DNA from: Saprospirales bacterium | GTDB taxonomy: Bacteria; Bacteroidota; Bacteroidia; Chitinophagales; Saprospiraceae | Assembly: GCA_003448025.1 (NCBI GenBank) | Contig: DLXL01000487.1 | Span: forward strand, 1 to 8,015 | Direction: 5' to 3' | Length of the DNA stretch: 8,015 nt | In this document: positions 1 to 5,119 of the stretch, piece after piece | Position numbering within the stretch: the stretch's first letter is position 1 | Layout: the number at the start of each line of letters is the position of its first letter | Program-made: the position numbers and the translations under genes | Notes under the pieces: model-generated | The model's database searches: none | What the model was told of the DNA's origin: nothing | Seen by the model: the letters and a program-made list of their open reading frames with translations, nothing else

Positions 1-40
1 ACAGCCACTGAAAAATCAGGCCTGATTTTTCAGTGGCTGT
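1..40. repeat. perfect 40-bp palindrome at the window edge
   Basis: Bases 1-20 (ACAGCCACTGAAAAATCAGG) are exactly the reverse complement of bases 21-40, with no spacer. It lies inside the TamB-like reading frame and keeps it open. Because it begins at base 1, its full extent cannot be seen. A gapless inverted duplication at a sequence end is typical of a fold-back assembly or amplification artefact; a genuine cruciform-forming palindrome is the alternative. Confidence 0.9.
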
Positions 41-1090
41 CAGGTGTTTAATAGATCCAAAAATATCAAAAATATCTTCAGTAGTGGGCAAACCTTTATC
101 ATCGATAGCGGGCTTTTCCCCTACGTAGATCTCCAGTTTTTCAGCCTGGGCATCCATCCGTTGAATATCCAGGTGATCGTAATCCATCACTTCGTCTGGG
201 GTTTGTTTACCTGCTGAATTTCGGAAATTATCAAATTTGAAACCGCTGTTTTGAAGTGTTAGTTGCCCAACCAGTATTTGCAGGGTAGGCATCAACTTAA
301 GGGTATCTGTTTTTAATGCAACGGGCTTTATGTATGGGATAAAGCCTTCTGGCGGCGCTATCCGTTCCTTTTCAAAAACAAATTGAAACCCATCGAGCAT
401 CACCGATCTTACATCAATGACATTTTTAGACAGATCCAGTAGATTAACCTTCACATTTCCTTCATCAACGCTAAAACTCATGAGTTTACGTCGAATCTCT
501 CCTTCCCTGAAGGTATACCGATCTTCAGAGAATTGCACATCATGTAAATTCAGATTTTGAATACGAAGAAAGAATGGCGCCTGCTTCTTTTTTTTCTTTG
601 GTTGGCCAGAACCAAAGATTTCATCCAGTCGGGCCAATAATGCATTCAGGTTCCCCTGGCGTTGGTCGGCTTTCTTGATCAGATAAACTCTGGCATGTGA
701 TAAACTTATCTCACTGAATTCCAGGCGATTCCATAACACAGAAAAGAAATTTCCGCTCAGGCCGGCAGAAAATTTTTGGGCGTAGAGTAAGGTATCTCCG
801 TTTAAATCCTCCACATATAGCCCGTCCAGTACTATGTTATCAAAGAATTCAATATCCACTCTTTTCAACTCAACCCTTGTTTCCAGGGTTTCTGATAAGT
901 ACCGGGTAGTTTTGTGAACGAGCCAGTTTTGTACAAAAGGCAGTTGGAGGATGAAGTAAAGCGCAGTAAGGATTATAACCAGAACAAAAAGCAGGTTTTC
1001 AACCCGGCGCAATACCTTTTTGAAAATAACCAACCAATAGGGCACTGGAGCCTTATCAGGTTGATGGGGTGTTCTGGATGAGGATGACAT
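1..1090 (-). CDS. TamB/AsmA-like translocation and assembly module protein, N-terminal part (runs off window)
   Basis: The reading frame is open from the ATG at 1090 to the window edge (363 codons, no stop), so only the N-terminus is present; Bacteroidota members are usually well over 1000 aa. Residues 1-30 are a basic, Ser/Pro-rich cytoplasmic stretch, about 31-49 form one hydrophobic helix (LLFVLVIILTALYFILQL), and the segment following it (PFVQNWLVHKTTRYLSETL, then RVELKRVDIEFFDNIVLDGL) is the characteristic AsmA/TamB start that leads into a periplasmic repetitive beta structure. A five-lysine run sits at residues 165-169. The family is anchored in the inner membrane, spans the periplasm, and is linked to outer-membrane protein insertion or lipid transport; which role applies here cannot be told. 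No Shine-Dalgarno is visible. The last residues before the edge (about 351-363) are encoded by a perfect palindrome and may not be authentic. A generic AsmA-family protein is the main alternative. Confidence 0.8.
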   Translation of the reverse strand, partial: MSSSSRTPHQPDKAPVPYWLVIFKKVLRRVENLLFVLVIILTALYFILQLPFVQNWLVHKTTRYLSETLETRVELKRVDIEFFDNIVLDGLYVEDLNGDTLLYAQKFSAGLSGNFFSVLWNRLEFSEISLSHARVYLIKKADQRQGNLNALLARLDEIFGSGQPKKKKKQAPFFLRIQNLNLHDVQFSEDRYTFREGEIRRKLMSFSVDEGNVKVNLLDLSKNVIDVRSVMLDGFQFVFEKERIAPPEGFIPYIKPVALKTDTLKLMPTLQILVGQLTLQNSGFKFDNFRNSAGKQTPDEVMDYDHLDIQRMDAQAEKLEIYVGEKPAIDDKGLPTTEDIFDIFGSIKHLTATEKSGLIFQWL

Positions 1091-1263
1091 ATGTTAGATC
1101 GAACTGCAAATTAACGCAGTATTTGTGCCAAAAAGTACGGTTAAGACCTGGAACTTTCCATAAATGGCCGGGATTTGACGAAGTTAAGATAATTCATCCC
1201 AAATATGAACGGTATTGAACGGATATTTGCACTAAGTTAAACAATCTAACCATGTTTTAAATC
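1091..1263. promoter_or_regulatory. divergent intergenic region between tamB-like gene and 192-aa membrane protein gene
   Basis: This 173-bp gap must carry promoters for both outward-facing genes. On the plus strand, GATATTTG at 1222-1229 differs by one base from the Bacteroidota -7 consensus TAnnTTTG and would put transcription start roughly 30 bases before the ATG at 1264, but I find no well-spaced -33 TTTG. On the minus strand a TTAATTTG-like box (one mismatch) lies close to the start at 1090. Both are weak calls. No hairpin with a T-run and no operator-like palindrome was seen. Confidence 0.3.
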
Positions 1264-1842
1264 ATGGAGATAATTTTTGGGATCATCATAATGGTGCTGT
1301 TAGTCTGGGGACTGATTAATCGGAAAAAAGGCAAAACTGCCTGGATTAAAGAAGAACGCTTTGAGGAAAGTGGTTCCTGGATTGATAAACGTTCGGGTGA
1401 ACGAGGTACCTATGGCTCACTGGATGATGAAATGGAAGCTAATCGCCAATATATCAGTTTACAGGGTAAAGTGAGCGAATTGGCGCAAAGCATTCAATCG
1501 CTACTGTCAAAACAATTACCTGAGTTTCAGACGAAGACACATGATGATCTAAAACGTCATTTTTCGCTGATTAAATCAGAGCTCCTTGATTATTTCATAC
1601 AATGCCAGGGATTGATCAAAGGCAAGTCGGTTCGCCAAACCCCTCAAGTTCATGCGCTTCATCCTTTGGCCTCCGACCTAAAAAAGTCGGTTCTGAATTA
1701 CAGTTATCAGCATTTTCCCGAGCTGCTTCAATTGGATATTGAGATACTGAAACAATTGGATGCGGACTGCGAACTCATGTGTAACAGGATACTTTCGAGC
1801 CTTTCGACAGAACGTATCCATAAGCAAAAATTACATCATTAG
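1264..1842 (+). CDS. hypothetical single-pass membrane protein, 192 aa
   Basis: I do not recognise this protein. Residues 2-19 are a single hydrophobic segment (MEIIFGIIIMVLLVWGLIN) followed by RKKGK, which predicts an N-out/C-in signal anchor with the remainder in the cytoplasm by the positive-inside rule. A compact charged motif follows at residues 27-55 (WIKEERFEESGSWIDKRSGE, then RGTYGSLDDE), which looks conserved rather than low-complexity. Residues 60-115 and 135-180 are mostly amphipathic helix, possibly coiled coil, and the tail is His/Lys-rich (HKQKLHH). There are no catalytic motifs. An ATG at 1251 is closed at once by TAA, so 1264 is the first usable start; there is no clear ribosome binding site. 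It points the same way as rpoD, 189 bp upstream of it, but rpoD appears to have its own promoter. That it is a real gene is supported by length, composition and lack of a competing frame; the function is unknown. Confidence 0.75.
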   Translation: MEIIFGIIIMVLLVWGLINRKKGKTAWIKEERFEESGSWIDKRSGERGTYGSLDDEMEANRQYISLQGKVSELAQSIQSLLSKQLPEFQTKTHDDLKRHFSLIKSELLDYFIQCQGLIKGKSVRQTPQVHALHPLASDLKKSVLNYSYQHFPELLQLDIEILKQLDADCELMCNRILSSLSTERIHKQKLHH

Positions 1843-1878
1843 TCCTGTTCAAGAACAGTCGCTTTGATCTTTATATAT

Positions 1879-1903
1879 TGCCCCGTTCTTTTGCTGGGGG
1901 GCA
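1879..1903 (+). other. GC-rich hairpin upstream of rpoD
   Basis: TGCCCC (1879-1884) pairs with GGGGCA (1898-1903) around a 13-base loop. It is not followed by a T-run, so it is a poor intrinsic terminator. It could be a processed 3' end of the upstream gene, or part of a regulatory leader if a distal rpoD promoter exists. A smaller 6-bp inverted repeat CTGTTC/GAACAG lies at 1845-1858, immediately after the stop codon at 1842. Confidence 0.35.
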
Positions 1904-1918
1904 GCTAATTGCTCCACC

Positions 1919-1965
1919 TTTCAAAAAAAATTAAGGCCTGAAACTGATTTTTGTGTTTTTTGAAA
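1919..1965. repeat. A/T-rich inverted repeat upstream of rpoD promoter
   Basis: TTTCAAAAAA (1919-1928) and TTTTTTGAAA (1956-1965) are exact inverted copies separated by 27 bases. The A/T tracts lie about 30-75 bases upstream of the putative rpoD -7 box, where they could act as an UP-like or bent-DNA element; A/T-rich composition also makes such a pairing fairly likely by chance. Confidence 0.35.
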
Positions 1966-1993
1966 AAAGAAGTCGGAAACGGCTTAAAAAGTA

Positions 1994-2001
1994 TAACTTT
2001 G
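1994..2001 (+). promoter_or_regulatory. putative rpoD promoter -7 box (TAACTTTG)
   Basis: TAACTTTG matches the Bacteroidota -7 consensus TAnnTTTG at every fixed position. Transcription would start near 2006-2008, giving a 5' leader of about 25 bases before the ATG at 2032. The nearest TTTG upstream (1959-1962) is 31 bases away, further than the usual spacing of about 19, so the -33 element is absent or weak. Confidence 0.5.
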
Positions 2002-2031
2002 CGCCGAAAATAACTCAGCAGCACTATATTC

Positions 2032-2901
2032 ATGAGGCAGTTAAAAATTACGAAGTCCATTACCAACCGGGAAAGCCAATCGCTCGAGAAGTATTTGCAG
2101 GAGATTGGCAAAGTGGACCTCCTCACCCCTGAAGAAGAAGTTGATTTAGCCAAACGTATCAAGCAAGGCGACCAGATAGCCCTTGAGAAGCTTACCAAAG
2201 CCAACCTCCGATTTGTCGTTTCTGTTGCAAAACAGTATCAGAATCAAGGCCTTAGTCTTTCCGACCTGATCAACGAAGGCAATCTCGGTCTTATTAAAGC
2301 GGCTCAACGTTTTGATGAAACCCGCGGTTTTAAATTCATCTCTTATGCTGTTTGGTGGATCCGTCAAAGCATCCTTCAGGCTTTGGCAGAGCAAAGCCGT
2401 ATCGTTCGTTTGCCTTTGAACAAAGTAGGCTCCCTGAACAAGATCAACAAAGCATTCAGCGAACTGGAACAACAATATGAGCGCGAACCAAGCGCGGAAG
2501 AATTGGCAGATATGCTGGAGATCACCACTGATGAGGTGGAGACAACGCTAGGGGTTGCCGCTCGTCACGTTTCTATGGACGCGCCATTTGTAGAAGGTGA
2601 AGACAATTCACTGCTGGATGTTCTGGAAAACAACACCATGCCAGGCACTGACTCCCATCTGGATTATGCAGATTCACTTCGCCGTGAAATTGAGCGTTCG
2701 TTGGGAACACTCACAGATCGTCAGGCCGATGTGATCAAATTGTATTTTGGAATCGGCGTAGAACATCCACTTTCACTGGAAGATATTGGCGATAAATTTG
2801 GCCTAACCCGCGAGCGGGTACGTCAAATCAAGGATAAAGCCATAAACAAGTTAAGAGCTACAAGCCGTAGTAAATTGCTTAAAACTTATTTGGGCGCATA
2901 A
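2032..2901 (+). CDS. rpoD: primary RNA polymerase sigma factor (sigma-70 family, RpoD/SigA)
   Basis: This is the housekeeping sigma factor, which directs RNA polymerase core to TAnnTTTG-type promoters. At 289 aa it has the short Bacteroidota architecture without a long region 1.1 or non-conserved domain. Region 1.2 spans about residues 16-45 ([19 protein letters not shown]). Region 2 spans about 50-125, with the core-binding [18 protein letters not shown] (78-95) and the -10 melting and recognition segment [15 protein letters not shown] (100-114). Region 3 is about 128-205. Region 4 is about 220-280, with the helix-turn-helix [20 protein letters not shown] at 247-266. The N-terminus [14 protein letters not shown] is the usual start in this group, which fixes the ATG at 2032. 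It is probably monocistronic, since it has its own -7 box and a strong terminator. Nothing is truncated. A group-2 paralogue is the only serious alternative, and the closeness to the canonical sequence argues against it. Confidence 0.95.
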   Translation: MRQLKITKSITNRESQSLEKYLQEIGKVDLLTPEEEVDLAKRIKQGDQIALEKLTKANLRFVVSVAKQYQNQGLSLSDLINEGNLGLIKAAQRFDETRGFKFISYAVWWIRQSILQALAEQSRIVRLPLNKVGSLNKINKAFSELEQQYEREPSAEELADMLEITTDEVETTLGVAARHVSMDAPFVEGEDNSLLDVLENNTMPGTDSHLDYADSLRREIERSLGTLTDRQADVIKLYFGIGVEHPLSLEDIGDKFGLTRERVRQIKDKAINKLRATSRSKLLKTYLGA

Positions 2902-2917
2902 AATTTTCGACCGGCTC

Positions 2918-2943
2918 TGGAGGCTTCAGCAAATGGGCCTCCA
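2918..2943 (+). other. first hairpin in the rpoD 3' untranslated region
   Basis: TGGAGGC (2918-2924) pairs with GCCTCCA (2937-2943) over a 12-base loop, beginning 17 bases after the rpoD stop codon. There is no T-tract after it, so it does not act as a terminator alone; it may stabilise the transcript end or back up the stronger hairpin downstream. Confidence 0.5.
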
Positions 2944-2957
2944 ATATATTACCATAA

Positions 2958-3006
2958 ACAAATCCCGAATATTGGTGCCTAACCAAAATTCGGGATTTGT
3001 TTTTTT
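2958..3006 (+). terminator. strong intrinsic terminator of rpoD
   Basis: A perfect 13-bp stem pairs ACAAATCCCGAAT (2958-2970) with ATTCGGGATTTGT (2988-3000). The loop contains a further TTGGT/ACCAA pairing (2972-2976 with 2982-2986). The stem leads directly into a T-run (3000-3006). Read from the other strand the stem also lies 39 bases past the paaC stop codon, but the T-tract on that side is weak, so it mainly serves rpoD while possibly helping to separate the two convergent genes. Confidence 0.9.
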
Positions 3007-3038
3007 ATAGACCAATACGCAAACCATACCATCATCAC

Positions 3039-3779
3039 TTACCATACATTCCCTGGATAAGTACGTTGAATATGCTGCATTTCTGCCAGTAGAAAGCCCA
3101 GGTGTTCAGAATGTCTTCCCTGTTTACCGCCACTTTGCATCCAACTGGTTTCCGGCAGGGTGAGTGTTGCTTCCTGAAGCACTTCAGCAACTTTTATATG
3201 CCAGGATGATTTTATTTCCTGCAGATCCGGAGCAATTCCCCGAGCATTCATCTCCAGATCCAAGGCATCGGGGGTGTAAAGTTCGCCGGTGAACGGCCAT
3301 AAAGTTTGGATGGCGTTTTGCATCCTGGTATGGCTCTCTTCAGTGCCGTCGCCCAATCGGATTACCCATTCAGAGGAAAAACGGAGGTGATAGGTTGTTT
3401 CCTTGAGTGCTTTTTCAGCAATTTCCCGAAGCCTTTGATCAGTACTGTTCAGGAGGCCTTTCAGTTGGTAATAATTAAATACATCAAAGAAAAACTGCCT
3501 GGCAATCGTTTGCCCAAAATCGCCATTGGGTCGCTCAACAAGCAAACAATTATAGAATTGATGTGCATCCCGGAAATAAGCAAGGTCGTCCTCCGAACGG
3601 CCTTTCCCTTCTATTTCACCGGCATACGTAAGGTACATTCTGGTTTGTCCAAGCAAATCCAGTGCAATATTGGTTAGTGCAATATCCTGCTCTAGAACGG
3701 GTCCATGCCCACACCATTCGCCCAGCCGTTGGGAGAGAATCAGAGAGTTATCGCCAAGTCGAAGTAAATATTCAAACAT
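3039..3779 (-). CDS. paaC: 1,2-phenylacetyl-CoA epoxidase structural subunit PaaC
   Basis: PaaC is the non-catalytic, ferritin-like four-helix subunit that pairs with PaaA in the multicomponent monooxygenase which epoxidises phenylacetyl-CoA in the aerobic phenylacetate pathway (cytoplasmic). At 246 aa it matches the E. coli length and aligns from end to end from memory: LRLGDNSLILSQRLGEWCGH (6-25), LTNIALDLLGQTR (35-47), FYNCLLVERPNGDF (75-88), KETTYHLRFSSEW (126-138), LWPFTGELY (160-168) and the C-terminal signature GRHSEHLGFLLAEMQHIQR (221-239) ending PGNVW. The ATG at 3779 gives the usual short N-terminus; an AAAGGT about 10 bases upstream is a possible weak ribosome binding site. Oddly, the normal neighbours paaA, paaB, paaD and paaE are absent: it is flanked by a LacI-type regulator 36 bp upstream and convergent rpoD downstream. 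It is intact, so it is either a dispersed functional subunit or a second copy. The lacI promoter may drive it by read-through. Confidence 0.9.
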   Translation of the reverse strand: MFEYLLRLGDNSLILSQRLGEWCGHGPVLEQDIALTNIALDLLGQTRMYLTYAGEIEGKGRSEDDLAYFRDAHQFYNCLLVERPNGDFGQTIARQFFFDVFNYYQLKGLLNSTDQRLREIAEKALKETTYHLRFSSEWVIRLGDGTEESHTRMQNAIQTLWPFTGELYTPDALDLEMNARGIAPDLQEIKSSWHIKVAEVLQEATLTLPETSWMQSGGKQGRHSEHLGFLLAEMQHIQRTYPGNVW

Positions 3780-3815
3780 AAAAGCATTACCTTTTAAAGG
3801 GCGAAGGTAAGATGC

Positions 3816-4907
3816 TTAAACAATCACCATAGGTAATTCCAACGTTCGTTTTAGATAATAATCTACATTTTCCTTCACAATGATATCTAGTGGCAAGTAT
3901 TGCGTACGTGGGATGTCTTTACTCATGAGTACTTTATTTACCAGTGTAAGGATGCCCAGATATCCCTGGTGCCAGGCATTTTGATTGATCAAAAACCTGA
4001 TTTTCCCCTCTGAAAGCAGCTTAAGATTCGGCTCGATCAAGTCAAATCCAACAATTTTCACCTTGTCTTGCACGGATGGTTCAAGTGCCTCTACCAGCTT
4101 ATAAGCCCGGGAATTAGTCACAAAAAAGCCGGTAAGCCGTGGAAAAATATCGAACTGTTTCTTTGCCCAGGCACGCATGAATGCTGGTTTGTCAAAATCT
4201 TCAAGGATGGCTGTATGTATTTGAATAGACTTATTATCAATGCCATTAAAGAAATCTTTAAAGCCTCTTCCTTTATCCTGCAGGTGTCTTGCACTGGAAA
4301 CCTCCTTATCCAGATTGACCAGCATGGCATGGTCGCCATCAGACAAACCGAAATTCAGCAGCCTTCCGGCAAGCACACCACTCTGATATGAATCCTGCCC
4401 TATATAACTTAGAATATCGGCGCCTTCGATATCCGTATTGATGAACACCAAAGGAACATGATGCTCTTCGCAAGCGGCTACCAATACTTTTGCTTCTTCT
4501 AAAAACAAGGGTGCAGCGAGTACAGCTCCGGGAGCAGATTTCAGACTCTTTTCTACTGAATCCAGAAAGTTCTTGGGCTGGAACATGGAAAAGAAAAAGA
4601 ACTCGATCTGAACATTATAATGGCGAACGGATTCTGCCGCTCTTTCAACCCCCTCTTTTGGTTGAGCCCAATATGGATCCTGCCGGTAATCCGGTAAAAC
4701 GACCGCGATCCTGAAGGGTTTGTTGTTATTTGCCAATGAGCGCGCTGCCAGATTGGGTTCATAGCCCATATCCCGCATGGCCAACTCAACTCGTTCCTGT
4801 ATTTCGGCAGATACATGCCCCCGCTTATGCACTACACGGTCAACAGTACCGGTAGATACACCTACACGAAGTGCAATGTCTTTTAAGGTTATACGCTGGT
4901 CAGGCAT
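3816..4907 (-). CDS. LacI-family transcriptional regulator, likely local amino-sugar repressor
   Basis: The N-terminus is a LacI-type DNA-binding domain: helix-turn-helix at about residues 6-30 (ITLKDIALRVGVSTGTVDRV), then helix 3 and the hinge helix PNLAARSLAN (51-60), whose Leu58 is at the position that intercalates at the operator centre in LacI. From about residue 64 on is a ribose-binding-protein-like effector domain (IAVVLPDYRQDPYW at 67-80, GQDSYQSGVLAGRLL at 170-184, KIVGFDL at 284-290). The length of 363 aa is normal for the family. It is divergent from the nagB fusion gene, and two symmetrical operators with a central CpG, as LacI-family proteins prefer, lie between the genes. The simplest inference is that it represses the nagB-susC unit, and perhaps itself, until an amino-sugar ligand binds. 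LacI-type nag regulators have a precedent in Shewanella NagR. The effector is not determinable from sequence. The SBD is of the RbsB-like subtype, so a different sugar ligand is possible. Confidence 0.92.
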   Translation of the reverse strand: MPDQRITLKDIALRVGVSTGTVDRVVHKRGHVSAEIQERVELAMRDMGYEPNLAARSLANNNKPFRIAVVLPDYRQDPYWAQPKEGVERAAESVRHYNVQIEFFFFSMFQPKNFLDSVEKSLKSAPGAVLAAPLFLEEAKVLVAACEEHHVPLVFINTDIEGADILSYIGQDSYQSGVLAGRLLNFGLSDGDHAMLVNLDKEVSSARHLQDKGRGFKDFFNGIDNKSIQIHTAILEDFDKPAFMRAWAKKQFDIFPRLTGFFVTNSRAYKLVEALEPSVQDKVKIVGFDLIEPNLKLLSEGKIRFLINQNAWHQGYLGILTLVNKVLMSKDIPRTQYLPLDIIVKENVDYYLKRTLELPMVIV

Positions 4908-4951
4908 GATTAGGTTTCAGACGGTGAAAGTAGTATTGATTCGAATTCTAC

Positions 4952-4978
4952 CAAAGTTTTATTGGCCCAAAAATCCAA
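4952..4978 (-). promoter_or_regulatory. possible promoter of the LacI-family gene
   Basis: On the minus strand AAACTTTG (4959-4952) is one mismatch from TAnnTTTG, with a TTG (4978-4976) 16 bases upstream as a -33 element. This places the start about 40 bases before the ATG. The nearer operator (4991-5006) would then lie just upstream of this promoter rather than on it, so any autoregulation would be indirect or weak. Confidence 0.3.
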
Positions 4979-4990
4979 TTATTATTTATT

Positions 4991-5006
4991 CTGTGTGCGC
5001 ACACGG
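4991..5006. promoter_or_regulatory. LacI-type operator O1 (upstream copy)
   Basis: CTGTGTGCGCACACGG is a 16-bp palindrome with one mismatched pair (T4992 against G5005) and a central CG at 4998-4999, the usual form of a LacI-family operator. The core and the bases after it (GTGTGCGCACACGGCAT, 4993-5009) recur exactly at 5025-5041. It lies 84 bp before the regulator's start codon on the minus strand. Confidence 0.8.
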
Positions 5007-5022
5007 CATAAAAAAAATTTTT

Positions 5023-5038
5023 CCGTGTGCGCACACGG
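5023..5038. promoter_or_regulatory. LacI-type operator O2 (promoter-proximal copy)
   Basis: CCGTGTGCGCACACGG is a perfect 16-bp palindrome with a central CG. Its centre is 32 bp from that of O1, about three helical turns, so two repressor dimers would sit on the same face of the DNA. It ends 18 bases before the -7 box at 5057 and so covers the expected -33 region of the nagB promoter, which suits steric repression. Confidence 0.85.
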
Positions 5039-5056
5039 CATATTGATATACTGTAC

Positions 5057-5064
5057 TACTTTTG
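5057..5064 (+). promoter_or_regulatory. nagB fusion gene promoter -7 box (TACTTTTG)
   Basis: TACTTTTG matches TAnnTTTG at all fixed positions. Transcription would start near 5070, leaving a leader of about 50 bases before the ATG at 5120. No TTTG exists at the usual -33 distance because operator O2 fills that place, so the promoter may be weak or need activation. Confidence 0.6.
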
Positions 5065-5119
5065 GGACAGAAAGTAAAAACAATAACCAATCCCTCCATT
5101 CATTTTTTGATTTAATGCA

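Noticed and set aside
1845..1858. Inverted repeat just after the 192-aa gene as a terminator
   Set aside because: The arms are 6 bp with a 2-base spacer and no T-tract follows.
1895..1925. GGGGGG...CTCCACC segment resembling the end of a tRNA or tmRNA
   Set aside because: No acceptor pairing, no T-arm GTTCRA and no anticodon arm could be built around it.
2146..2475. 109-codon open frame on the minus strand
   Set aside because: It is antisense to the core region 2 to 3 segment of rpoD and has no independent support.
3306..3677. Open frame of 123 codons on the plus strand
   Set aside because: It lies wholly antisense to paaC, whose protein sequence matches its family from end to end; the plus-strand product resembles nothing.
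4991..5041. Two direct repeats that could be read as the start of a repeat array
   Set aside because: There are only two copies, they are internally palindromic with a central CG, and they sit between a regulator and its likely target, which fits operators and not a CRISPR array.
4068..5046. Several open frames of 73-107 codons on both strands
   Set aside because: All overlap the LacI-family gene, and one runs into the operator region; the regulator explains the coding signal.
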